In this document: in pieces, positions 18,726-28,245 of the stretch | Layout: every line of letters begins with the position of its first letter | Position numbering within the stretch: the stretch's first letter is position 1 | Source: Alistipes putredinis | Lineage (GTDB): Bacteria > Bacteroidota > Bacteroidia > Bacteroidales > Rikenellaceae | NCBI GenBank assembly: GCA_022009915.1 | Contig: CP091730.1 | Location: 1,426,001 to 1,490,000 of the forward strand | Length of the DNA stretch: 64,000 nt | Reading direction: 5' to 3' | Program-made: the position numbers and the translations under genes | The notes under the pieces: generated by a model | Told to the model about the DNA's origin: nothing | The model's input: only the letters and a program-made list of their open reading frames with translations | The model's database searches: none

Positions 18726-19505
18726 CTATACTAAATAATTTATCGGATTACGCGAGCACTTGCTTTTGTGAAGTGCAAAATTAGGGAATTTTTTTCTAAT
18801 TATATCAATTATCAACTCGATTGCGCAATATTCGCTTTCGAAGTGTCCGATATCGGCGATAATCAGGTCTCTGTCGGCATCTAAAAATCATTGTACTTGA
18901 AATCTGCGGCGATGTACAACTGCGCTCCCGCTTCTCGTGCGTCGTCGGCAAGCGATGCTCCCGCGCCGGTGCACAGGGCCACCCTGTTGATTGTCTCGAA
19001 AAACCGTGTCGCTGTACCTGATTGCCTTTATGCCCAGACACCGTTTTACGTGCGACAAAAATTCTACGGCTCCTGTCGGCTGTATGTCGCCGACTATTCC
19101 GAAGCCGCTGCACTTGTCGGTGCGCGGGGCGAGTACCGCCGGATTGCGTATTCCGGAGTATGTCGGCGAGCCTGAAACTCATTCCGCCGTCGGCGCTGTC
19201 GAGATTCGTATGGCAGGCGTACAGCGCGATGTCGTGTTTACGGCCGTCTCGACCACACGTTCGATGTACGATGCGGAGTTCAGGCGTTTTATGGCATGGA
19301 ATATTGCTGGATGATGCGATATTATCATCTCCGCGCCCGTCTCTATCGCCTCCCGTATCACCGGCTCGGTTATATCCACGCATACCAATGCGGAGCGCAC
19401 GTGTCGGTCCGACTGTCCGACAATGAGACCCGAATTGTCGTAGCTCTCCTGCAAGGCGAGCGGGGCGAACTCTTCTATGGCCTCTGCTATTTGTTTTACC
19501 GTCAT
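18726..19505 (-). CDS. Nif3-like dinuclear metal-centre protein (frameshifted)
   Basis: About 259 residues. The N-terminus MTVKQIAEAIEEFAPLALQE, NSGLIVGQSDRHVRSALVCVD and the metal motif ISHHPAIFH are diagnostic; the C-terminal half has DLIIADIGHFESEY, whose H and E complete the metal site, and ends FALHKSKCSRNPINYLV. Several indels fall between 18890 and 19260. The family forms hexameric toroids with two metals per subunit, and has been linked to GTP cyclohydrolase 1 type 2-like activity without firm function. This is the short form without the CutA-like insertion common in other bacteria. Confidence 0.88.
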
Positions 19506-19520
19506 TTGTCCTTTCGGGTG

Positions 19521-20352
19521 TTAAAAAAGCGTCTGCTCGATTATCTTCGGACTTTCCTGATTGTCGTTCACGGGCGGTTCCGGCTCCGCTTCCGGTTGCT
19601 CGACCGCCGCACGGGGCTTTATGGCCTCTACGGCAAAGAGCATTCCCTCCTCCATGATTATTTCGGTTTCCGGCTCGTCGTCATGCGTTTCTGTCGGCAG
19701 CCCGCTGTCGGTTTCATGGTCGGGAATTTCGACGTGCTCACTCTCCGAAGTGTCGTCTGCCGTTAGGGCGTCGTCCTCCTCATCGAAATCCTCCTATATG
19801 TTCTCTTCGTAAGCGTCTTCGGGCTCTGCGTCCCATATATTGTCCTCTTCGTCGATTTCGGAGGCGAAAGCCATCTCCACTTCCATCTCCAAGTCCTCTT
19901 CCGAAAAGTTATCCGGAGCGGAGTCTTCGGCCTGTTCGGCGATTTCTGGTTCTTGTTCCGTGCCGACACTGCTGCTTTCGGGCGTTTCCTGCCGGATTAT
20001 TATCTGCGAGGCGTCGTCCGTCTCGTCGTCGATCCGCTGTTTCACTTCGAGCAGAATCGCCTTTATGGCGTGAAGCCTTTCGGAAAGCTCCATTTCGCGC
20101 TCGATGTCCGCACGGTTCTGTTTCAGGCGTTTTTGTGCGCCGGCCAGCGTCATGCCGTTCTCCTTGACCAGATGATATATGATTTTCAGATTGCGGATGT
20201 CTTCGGGGGTGAACATGCGGTTGCCCTTTTTGTTCTTCTTCGGGCGGAGTATGTCGAATTTCTTCTCCCAGAAACGGAGCAGCGACGGATTCACGTCCAG
20301 CATCTCGGACACTTCGCCCATCGAGTAGAATATCTTTTTTTATTTCACTCAT
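19521..20352 (-). CDS. MerR-type DNA-binding protein with long acidic tail (frameshift and in-frame TAG)
   Basis: About 277 residues if read through. After correcting one A in the run near 20333 the N-terminus is MSEIKKKIFYSMGEVSEMLD, followed by NPSLLRFWEKKFDILRP and RMFTPEDIRNLKIIYHLVKE, a winged-helix MerR DNA-binding domain. A helical segment follows, then a long tail rich in E and D. The frame meets TAG at 19794-19796, but the same frame continues with the same acidic composition (EDFDEEDDALTADDTSESE) for about 90 residues to TAA at 19521, which ends 15 nt before the Nif3 start. The stop is therefore probably an error or a recent mutation. No effector domain is visible. Confidence 0.8.
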
Positions 20353-20386
20353 TTTTGACCAAGAGGTATATTCGGGATAAAGATAG

Positions 20387-20575
20387 TTATTTTTTCGGAA
20401 TGATGCGCAAAATGCCGTCTCATTCTGCATCGCCCGCGTTGGTGCCGCTGCCGGAGCGCACACTTGCGGAGTTACGTATGGCAATTCGACCCGAGAGGCT
20501 CTGGCGGCGAGCGGAGCCGATTACATTATCGACGATTTCGCACAGCTGCTCACCATTACAGATTCACAATCCTGA
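20387..20575 (+). pseudogene. remnant of a HAD-superfamily phosphatase C-terminus
   Basis: A 63-codon open stretch with no start codon reads NDAQNAVSFCIARV, then AGAHTCGVTYGNSTREALAA and SGADYIIDDFAQLLTI before TGA. The second half is a close match to the end of HAD phosphatases of the phosphoglycolate type (motif IV region, GVTYG..., ADYIID...). The preceding catalytic domains are absent because the MerR gene begins just upstream on the other strand. It is therefore a 3' fragment, from decay, rearrangement or a misassembly joint. Confidence 0.5.
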
Positions 20576-21916
20576 ACCCTGCGGGCAGCAGCGAGTTGGT
20601 TCTGCCTCCTATGCGTTTTATCCAGCCTATCGGCATATCATCGTAACATACCAAATTGAGCCCCTGCTCGTACACGTTTATGTCGGCAGGGTCTTTCCTG
20701 CGCAGAAAGTCGAGAGCCTGTTCTTTTGTAAGACGGGCTGTCGTCGCCTGCGAAACATTCAGGTCGTGGAACAGCGCCAGAGAGTGGTCGGGGCGGAACT
20801 TGTCGCCGAAAAGCCTGTCCCATGCAGACACCCGAGATATGACGTTGAGCTATTGTGCAAGAGCCTTTACGGCTCCGAATTGACTGCGGTAGAAGCCGTA
20901 GCAGTTCTCGCCCACGGCAGCGAAACGCATGAACTGCGGCTGGTTCACCCAGCGGCTCAGAATCGCGGATTGCTTTTTTTCTGCAAGTCGGTCATCACCT
21001 CGCGCCTTGCTCTCGGCATCTGCACTCTGGCCCTGCGGTCGGCCTTGCGAAGCACGGCGGCGAAGAACCCTTCGCCGCGAAGCATGTGCGGGTAGAAACG
21101 GAACGTCGGGATTCCGCAGACATCACCTCGGACTATGCCCCCACTGTTCGGGACACTCTATTTCGATTCCCTCGCACTCGAAATTGTCATATATCCAGCG
21201 GAAGTTCTCCTCGTTCTCCTTGCGGTTGAACGTGCATGTCGAGTATATCAGCACACCGCCAGGGCGCAGAGTGTGCCATGCTTCGGAGATGATGCGCCTT
21301 TGCCTTGCCGCACACATGGCCACGGCATCGGCGCTCCACTCGTCGCGGGCCTGACTGTTTTTGCGGAACATCCCTTCGCCCGAGCACGGAGCATCTATGG
21401 CCAGCACGTCGAACCAGTCGTCGAGGTCTTTGAAATGCTGCGGTTCGCAGCACGTGACGGCCACGTTTCCTATGCCCCCAGCGCCTTACGTTGTCGGCAA
21501 GGACCGTTGCCCGTTGCTTGACCGGTTCGTTGGCCACGACAAGTCCGTCGGCACCTACCAGAGTGGAGTAGAGTGTAGCCTTGCCACCCGGGGCGGCGCA
21601 AAGGTCCAAAAAGTCTTGTTCCGTTCGTCTCGCCGACAGTTTGGCGGTACAGATGTTCGACGAACATCGAACTTGCTTCCTGTACGTAATATCCTCCGGC
21701 GTGCATGACGGGGTCGAGCGTGAATTGCGGACGCTCCGGAAGATAGAATCCGTACCGGTTCCACGGTACAGGGTCTCCTTGCGGACGGGCCGAAATTTTG
21801 TAGGGATTATACCTTACCGATGTCTCCGGCTCCTTGTCCAGAGCCGCCGTAAGGGCTTCGCACTGCTGCTCGGAGAGGCTTTGCCGCAGAAAATCTTCGA
21901 ATTTGTCCGGAAACAT
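20556..21916 (-). CDS. RsmF/NOL1-NOP2-Sun family 16S rRNA m5C methyltransferase (frameshifted)
   Basis: About 453 residues. N-terminus MFPDKFEDFLRQSLSEQQCE and YYVQEASSMFVEHLY; SAM site DLCAAPGGKATLYSTLVG; catalytic motifs DAPCSGEGMFRK and IYSTCTFNRKENEENF with the paired cysteines of m5C RNA methyltransferases. The C-terminal PUA-like part ends RIGGRTNSLLPAGFRIVNL. Breaks occur near 20660-20830, 21120-21130, 21470 and 21620. It starts 1 nt after the deoxynucleoside-kinase stop, so the two are co-transcribed. Confidence 0.88.
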
Positions 21917-21917
21917 C

Positions 21918-22541
21918 TTACTTGCCTGATTTGGTTTTTCCGATACTCTCTATCTTTCGCTCGATTTTCTCTACTATTTCGGGTTCAGGGTTGAGGATGA
22001 AATCGTACTTGTCTATGTCCACGACCAGCACCTCTCCCGTGTAGATATTCTCTATCCAGTTGTCGTATTTCGCATTCAGCCGTCGCAGATACTCCTCGTC
22101 GATTGACATTTCGTATGCACGGCCGCGTTTCTGAAGCTGGCTTTTGAGAGTCGGCACGCTCGCTTTCAGGTATATAAGCAGGTCGGGCTGCTGAATCAGA
22201 CCTTCGGAGAGCGCGAACAGTTTCATGTACGTGTCGAAATCGCGCGAAGACATGAGCCCCATTTCGTGCAGATTGTCCGCGAAGATGTAGGCGTCTTCGT
22301 AAATGGTCCGGTCCTGAATCAGGTCGCCGCTAAGCGAGAGCGCCTCGCGCGATTGTTTTATACGACTGCCCAGAAAATAGACCTGCAAATTGAACGACCA
22401 TCTGTTCATGTCCTTGTAGAAATCCCCGATGTACGGGTTGTCTATGTCCTCGTAATGAGCCGTTATACCGAACCTTTTCGACAGAATCTCCGTCAGGGAG
22501 GTCTTTCCGCTTCCGATGTTTCCTGCAATGGCGATGTACAT
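21918..22541 (-). CDS. deoxynucleoside kinase
   Basis: An intact 207-residue protein. P-loop AGNIGSGKTSLTEIL at residues 6-20, YEDIDNPYIGDFYKDMNRWS in the substrate pocket region, and the DR motif LIQDRTIYEDAYIFA are diagnostic for the dCK/dGK family, which salvages deoxynucleosides to monophosphates in the cytosol. The lid follows at QKRGRAYEMSIDEEYL. The exact base preference is not readable with confidence. It is in an operon with RsmF-like and GH3 genes. Confidence 0.93.
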   Translation of the reverse strand: MYIAIAGNIGSGKTSLTEILSKRFGITAHYEDIDNPYIGDFYKDMNRWSFNLQVYFLGSRIKQSREALSLSGDLIQDRTIYEDAYIFADNLHEMGLMSSRDFDTYMKLFALSEGLIQQPDLLIYLKASVPTLKSQLQKRGRAYEMSIDEEYLRRLNAKYDNWIENIYTGEVLVVDIDKYDFILNPEPEIVEKIERKIESIGKTKSGK

Positions 22542-22557
22542 GAGTGTTTCTCCTTAC

Positions 22558-24095
22558 TTATTTTAAGTCTGCCGTTTGTCTCTTTTTTGCGGCTGTTTCG
22601 AGCAGTCCGTCCACATATCTGCGGTCGTTGCACAGCCGCGGTACCTTGTTCTGCCCTCCGATTTTGCCGCGGCTGCGCATCCATTCCATGAAGGTGCCGC
22701 GCGGCACTACGGTTATTTCGGGTGCGTAGAGCGTGGTGTCCTTGTAGCGTTTGGCCTCGTAGTCGGAGTTGAGTTCCTGCAACTGCCGGTCGAGTACGGC
22801 AGCGAATCGGTTCATATCGTCGGGCATGCGGTCGAACTCCACGAGCCACTGGTGCGCACCCTTGCGCCCCAGTTCCATGTATATGGGTGCTGCCGTGTAT
22901 TCCGTCGCTTGGGCGCCTGTGGCCTCGCATGCACGCCGGATTGCCTTTTCGGCATTATCCACGATTATCTCTTCGCCGAAGGCGTTTATGTAATGTTTTG
23001 TGCGCCCCGTTATCCGTATGCGGTAGGGGTCCGTGTCGGTGAATTCCACTGTGTCTCTATCAGATAACGCCACAATCCGTTGCTGCTGGTGATTATCATG
23101 GCATAGTTCTCGCCTTTCCTTACGTCTTGCAGCGGGACAGCCTTTTTCGTAGTGCCCCAAAGCTGCGAGAGGGGTAGAAATTCGAAATAGGTGTGATAGT
23201 CGAGCATGAGCAGCATGTCGTCGCGGCTCAAATCGTCGCATATCCCGAAAAATCCCTCCGAGGCGTTGTACGTCTCCATGTAGTGCATCGACGGCGACGG
23301 GATTATCTTCTTGTATAACTCTCTGTACGGCGAAAAGTTCACTCCGCCGTGAATGAAAAGTTCCAGATTAGGCCAGACTTCGGAGATATTGCTCTTCCCC
23401 GTATATTCCAGAATCCCTTTCAGCATGACTAAATTCCACGACGGAACTCCGGCGAACGAACGTATGTCCATGGTAGCGCACTCCCTGCAAATGGCCTGTA
23501 CCTTTTGTTCGAAATCGGGAATGAGAGCCGTTTTCGGGGAGGGCACACGCATCAGACGGCCTATCTTCGGTGTGTTTTCAATAAGTATGGCCGACAGGTC
23601 GCCGGTCATGGCATGTTCACCCTCGCGTTCGATGCGGTGCGAACCTCCGAGCGTGAGCGTTTTTCCGTAGAAGACCTTGCTGTCGGGGTGCGATGCCAGA
23701 TATACGGCCGCGCAGTCGATTGGCCCGCGCATATGGTTGTGTCGCAGTCCGTCGTCGGTTACGGGTATGTATTTGCTTTTGGTGTCGGTGGTGCCGGACG
23801 ATTTGGCGAACCACTTTATTTCTCCGCCCCACAGTACGTCCCTTTCGGCCCGACGCGCACGTTCTATGTACCCGCGCACGGTTTCGTAATCGAATACGGG
23901 TATTCGGGTGCGGAACTGCTCGGCTGACTTTATGTCTTTCAGTCCGTACTCCCTGCCGATTCCGTGCCGGCGCCATTTGCGACAAGATATTCCAGCCTGC
24001 CTGTCCTGAACTTCGCAGGGGTGCTTTTTGAAATACTCGATTTGTCCGATTCTGCGTCGGAAAAACAGGTTGGCTATGGAGGTTATTATCGGCAT
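22558..24095 (-). CDS. GH3 auxin-responsive promoter family protein (frameshifted)
   Basis: About 512 residues, the usual bacterial GH3 length. Adenylate-forming-type motifs: FAKSSGTTDTKSKYIPVTDD (the phosphate-binding loop), FAGVPSWNLVMLKGIL, MHYMETYNASEGFFGI, and after a break near 23060 DPYRIRITGRTKHYINAFGEE. Between about 23955 and 23990 a compensating pair hides a wrong segment (the frame reads AGISCRKWRRH where LEYLVANGAGTE is expected). Plant GH3 enzymes conjugate amino acids to acyl acids; bacterial members are uncharacterised. It starts 17 nt after trkA, and an indel there fuses the two frames as read. Confidence 0.88.
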
Positions 24096-24112
24096 CGTAT
24101 TTACACTTCGTA

Positions 24113-25458
24113 TCAGTTGAAAAATCTGCCCATTTGCGATATCACGTTTGGCTTCGCGAATACCACCACTCGGTCGTATGCCGCGATTTCCGTGCTTCCT
24201 ACGGCTATGAGAACGCGGTCGCCGCGGACTATGCCGCCGATTGTCGCATCCGAAGGGAATCCCAAATCGCGGATTTTTGCACTTTGTGGCCGGCGAGTTG
24301 GGCTTGACGATTAATTCCATGACCTCGGCGTCGCTTCCGGTCAGGCATTTGATGGCCTGCACGTCGGTGTTCTTCGTAAAGCGGAATATGTTGCTGGCCG
24401 TTATCAGTTTCTTGTTTATGACGGTGTCTATGCCTATGCTTTCGGCCAGATTGATGTAGTTGAGGTTCTCCACCTCGGCGATGACCTTTTTAACGCCCAT
24501 CCGTTTGGCGAGCATCGAGGTGAGTATGTTGGTTTCCGAACGGCCCGTGACGGCCACGAATGCGTCCATATTGCCTAATCCCTCTTCGAGCATCGATTCC
24601 GTGTTGCGTCCGTCTTCGTTTATAATGAGCGTGCGTTCGAGCCGTTCGGCCAGTTTATAGGCCTTTTCGGCGTTGTACTCCACGAGTTTTATGTTCATCT
24701 CGCCTTGCAGTTCTTCGGCTATCCTGACGCCGATTCTGCTGCCGCCGAGAATCATGATGTTCTTCACCTGAACGTCGCGGTTTCCGGACATCGACGACAC
24801 TTCGCCGGAGGCCTCCTGCGTGGTTATTACATAGAGCGTGTCCCCCTCTGCGAATCTGTCGTCCGCATGCGGGATGATTGTGGTGTCGCCCTTGGATACC
24901 GCCACTATGCGGTAGGTCATCCGTTCTGGGTCCTGTGTCAAATCGACCGGCGTCTTGTCGATGAGCGGCGAGGTGGCGTCGAGCTTGAAGACCACCAGCG
25001 AGAGTTTGCCTCCCGAAAAATCGACGTATTCGGTCGTGGAGGTGTGCCCGAGCAGATTTATCACTTCGCGGGCCGCCACCTTTTCGGGATAGAACAGGTA
25101 GTCGATGCCCATGTTTTATGAAAAATCTCCTTGTTGTTGGGAGCCAGATATTCGTTGTTGTCGATGCGGGCTATGGATTTTTTCGCACCCAGGCTGTTTG
25201 GCCAGCATGGCGGATATGATATTTATGTTCTCCACCTGATTGACGGCCAGAAACAGGTCGGCTTTGCGTACCGACGCCTTTTTGAGAATCGAGAAGGTCG
25301 TGCTGTCGCCCTCGATTGTCACAACGTCGGCAATACCGCTTATGTCGTCGAGCAGTTTGGGATCGCTGTCTATGACCGTGATGTCGTGCATCCCGCCGCT
25401 GAGCATTTTTGGCCAGATGGCTTCCGACCTCTCCCGCACCCGATATGATTATTTTCAT
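24113..25458 (-). CDS. trkA: Trk potassium uptake protein TrkA (frameshifted)
   Basis: About 447 residues, standard TrkA length. Two RCK halves: MKIIISGAGEVGSHLAK with DPKLLDDISGIADVVTIEGD, and VKNIMILGGSRIGVRIAEEL with MEGLGNMDAFVAVTGR-like sequence, each with a NAD-binding GxGxxG-type loop, and TrkA-C domains. It gates a Trk/Ktr K+ channel at the inner membrane; the trkH partner is not in the window. Breaks near 25411, 25190 and 25120; a last one near 24290 hides the end KIRDLGFPSDATIGGIVRGD to QMGRFFN. As read, the final frame runs on into the GH3 gene. Confidence 0.92.
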
Positions 25459-25484
25459 ACTAAACGATATTTCGAGCAAAATTA

Positions 25485-25492
25485 TAACTTTG
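25485..25492 (+). promoter_or_regulatory. -7 element upstream of the cysteine-rich membrane protein
   Basis: TAACTTTG fits the Bacteroidota consensus and lies 42 nt before the start at 25535, in the gap divergent from trkA. Confidence 0.5.
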
Positions 25493-25534
25493 TACGGATT
25501 TTGAATAATATTGCGTATTAAATTTTCTTTGCTT

Positions 25535-25819
25535 ATGCCCACATGGTTGCTCGTTCTGATTATCTCCGTACTGTTCGTAGCCTTTTTCGTACTTGCCATG
25601 TCGATTACCCTTATCGTCAAGGGCCGCAATATCGACTCGGAGATAAGTACCAATAAACACATGCGCGAGCGCGGCATCACCTGTGCCGTCGAAGATACCC
25701 GCCGAATGGACGGAGAGGAATGCTCCGACAATGCAGTAGGATGCTCGTCGGACGGCAACTGCGCCGCGTGCGACATCGTGCACGGCAAAAGGCAGGCCAC
25801 AAAAAATCCGCGGCTGTGA
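25535..25819 (+). CDS. small single-pass membrane protein with cysteine-rich tail
   Basis: An intact 94-residue protein. Residues 3-28 form one strongly hydrophobic transmembrane helix (WLLVLIISVLFVAFFVLAMS and on), followed by a cytoplasm- or periplasm-facing tail with NKHMRERGITC and then five more cysteines in EECSDNAVGCSSDGNCAACD. The C-x-x-C and neighbouring cysteines suggest an Fe-S or metal site, which is inference. Similar small proteins with a TM helix and a conserved RGITC motif occur in other Bacteroidota, but I know no function. ATG 25535 was chosen because the TM helix starts there; ATG 25511 is in frame. Confidence 0.7.
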   Translation: MPTWLLVLIISVLFVAFFVLAMSITLIVKGRNIDSEISTNKHMRERGITCAVEDTRRMDGEECSDNAVGCSSDGNCAACDIVHGKRQATKNPRL

Positions 25820-25832
25820 TTCACCGCGGATT
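25805..25832. terminator. terminator hairpin at the topA 3' end
   Basis: A perfect 9-bp stem (25805-25813 and 25824-25832) with a 10-nt loop is followed on the minus strand by six T. It overlaps the last codons of the convergent cysteine-rich protein. Confidence 0.7.
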
Positions 25833-25855
25833 CATGCCGTCGCAAGAGAGCGTTC

Positions 25856-28162
25856 CTATTTGCTCTTTTTGCTCGATTCTATGATTTTCATGCAATCCTC
25901 TATCGTGAGCTGTTCGGGCTCGCAGCCTTTCGGAATCTTGTAGTTCTTGCCCTTGTAGGCTATGTATGCGCCGTAGCGGCCGTTTTTGACCAACAGTTCC
26001 GGCTCCTGCTCGAAACTCTTTATCGGAGTGTTCGCCGCTGATTTCTCCGCGCGGCTCTCCTCTATGAGCCTGTGCGGCCCTTTCCAGCGTAATGGTGTAC
26101 GGGTCGTCTTTTTGGACAGGACGTGAACTTGCCGTCGTACCGGACGTAAGGGCCGTATTTGCCGATGCCGATTACAGCACATCCTTGCCGTCTATTTGAC
26201 CTACGACTCTCGGCAGCGAAAAACAGTTCCAGTGCTTCTTCCAGAGTTATGGAAGCCACCAACTGACCTTTTTGAGGCTTGCGAAACGGCTCTTTTTTCC
26301 CCCGTTCTCTCCCGCAATCTCGACCATCGGGCCGTACCTGCCTATGCGGGCCGAAACGGTGCGTCCGGTCGCGGGGTCGGTTCCCAGAATACGGGCCTGA
26401 CTGGTGGAGGTGTGCTGGGATTCGAGTGCCGATTCTACTGACGAATGGAATCCCTTGTAGAACGAATCTATCATCTCGGTCCACTGCTTGCTGCCTTCGG
26501 CTATTTCGTCGAACTCCTTTTCCACATTTGCCGTGAAGTTGTAGTCAAGAATGCCGGAGAACTGCTTTTCCAAATAGTCGTTCACGAGCATGCCTATGCG
26601 TCAGTGGGGCGAGTCTGCCGACCTCCTTGCCGACCTTCTCGCTCGCCGTCTTTTCGACGATTTTGCCTTTTCAGCGTAAGCACCGTGTATTCGCGCTTTA
26701 CTCCGTCCTTGTTCTGCTTGATGACGTATCCGCGGTTGATGATAGTGGATATTGTCGGGGCGTATGTGGACGGGCGGCCGATGCCGAGTTCTTCGAGACG
26801 CTTTACGAGCATGGCCTCGTTGTAGCGGGCCGGTGACTGCGTGAAACGCTGGGTCGCGGTGATGCTGTTTGCCGTAAGGGCGTCGCCGACCTGCATTTTC
26901 GGCATGATGCCCTGCGAGTTCTCTCCGCTCTCGTCCTCGGTGGACTCGGAGTAGAGTTTGAGGAATCCGTCGAACAGCACTACTTCGCCGGTCGCTGTGA
27001 ACTGCTCGCGGCTGCCGCTTACGTCGATTGTTACGATGCTCCGGTCTATTTGTGCCGCTGCCATCTGCGAGGCCACGGTACGCTTCCAGATGAGTTCGTA
27101 CAGACGTTTTTCCGAAGCGCTGCCGTCTATCTCGCGTCTGTTTATGTACGACGGACGTATGGCTTCGTGAGCCTCCTGAGCGCCTTTTGTCTTGGTTTTG
27201 AAATTGCGCGGGGCCGAGTATTTTTCTCCGAACAGTTCCGTTATCTCCTGTTTGGCGGCCTGTATGGCCTGCGAGGAGAGATTTACGGAGTCGGTACGCA
27301 TGTAGGTTATAAGACCCCTGTTCGTAGAGTTTTTTTGGGCGACGGACATGGTCTGGGGACACCGACATGCCAAGTTTTCGTCCGGCCTCCTGTTGCAGTG
27401 TGGATGTCGTGAAAGGTGCGGCGGGAGACTTGACGGCCGGTTTCTTCTCGCTACCCGAAACCGTGAAAGCGGCATCGCTGCATGCGGCGAGAAACTCTTC
27501 GGCTGCCTGCTTGCTGTCGAATCTGTGCGTCGCTTCGGCCTTGAAAAGCGTCTTTTCGGGGTCGTCGGTACGGTAGAATTCGGCCGTTACGCGGTAATAT
27601 TCCGTGGATTTGAAATTCATTATCTCACGCTCGCGCTCCACAATGAGCCTTACCGTCACGCTTTGTACGCGGCCGGCCGAAAGCGCCGGCTTGACCTTTT
27701 TCCACAGCAGCGGCGAGAGTTCGAAGCCCACCAACCGGTCCAGAATCCTGCGGGCCTGCTGGGCGTTCACGATGTCCATATTTACGGTCCGCGGGTTCTT
27801 TATGGCGTTGAGAATCGCGTTTTTTGTAATCTCGTGGAAAACTATGCGTCGGGTCTTGTCCACAGGCAGGTTGAGAACCTGCGTCAGATGCCATGCGATT
27901 GCTTCCCCTTCGCGGTCTTCATCGGATGCGAGCCAGACGTTTTTGGCATTGCGTGCCAAGGAGGACAGTTCGGAGACTATTTCTTGTCAGCCGCCACTTC
28001 GTAATTAGGTGCATAGCCGTTGGCGATATCCACGCCTATACCTTTTTTCACCAAATCGCGGATATGTCCGAAACTCGATTTGACGACATAGTCCTTGCCA
28101 AGGAATTTCTCGATTGTTTTGGCTTTGGATGGAGACTCTACGATTACTAAATTGTCCTGCAT
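25856..28162 (-). CDS. topA: DNA topoisomerase I (many frameshifts)
   Basis: About 768 residues. Toprim start LVIVESPSKAKTIEKFLGKD, DEDREGEAIAWHL, the core VGFELSPLLWKKVKPALSAG, the catalytic tyrosine in GLITYMRTDSVNLSSQA, and RPSTYAPTISTIINRGYV. Instead of zinc fingers the C-terminus has repeats such as NGRYGAYIAYKGKNYKIPKG and IGRYGPMVEIAGENGG, as in Bacteroidota-type TopA, ending in a lysine tail (IIESSKKSK). The gene is broken at ten or so places, for example near 27980, 27365, 27330, 26665, 26600, 26270 and 26105. It relaxes negative supercoils. Essential in most bacteria, which argues that the breaks are not real. Confidence 0.93.
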
Positions 28163-28181
28163 GAGTTTAATTTCAAAAAGT

Positions 28182-28207
28182 AAGACCTAAACTTTGTTTT
28201 AGGTCTT
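28182..28207 (-). terminator. terminator between DUF4270 gene and topA
   Basis: A perfect 10-bp stem (28182-28191 and 28198-28207) is followed on the minus strand by ACTTTTTG. It sits 39 nt after the DUF4270 stop and 20 nt before the topA start. Confidence 0.75.
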
Positions 28208-28245
28208 GCATGAATTATATGGTTACAAATGCTTTTACGATATGC

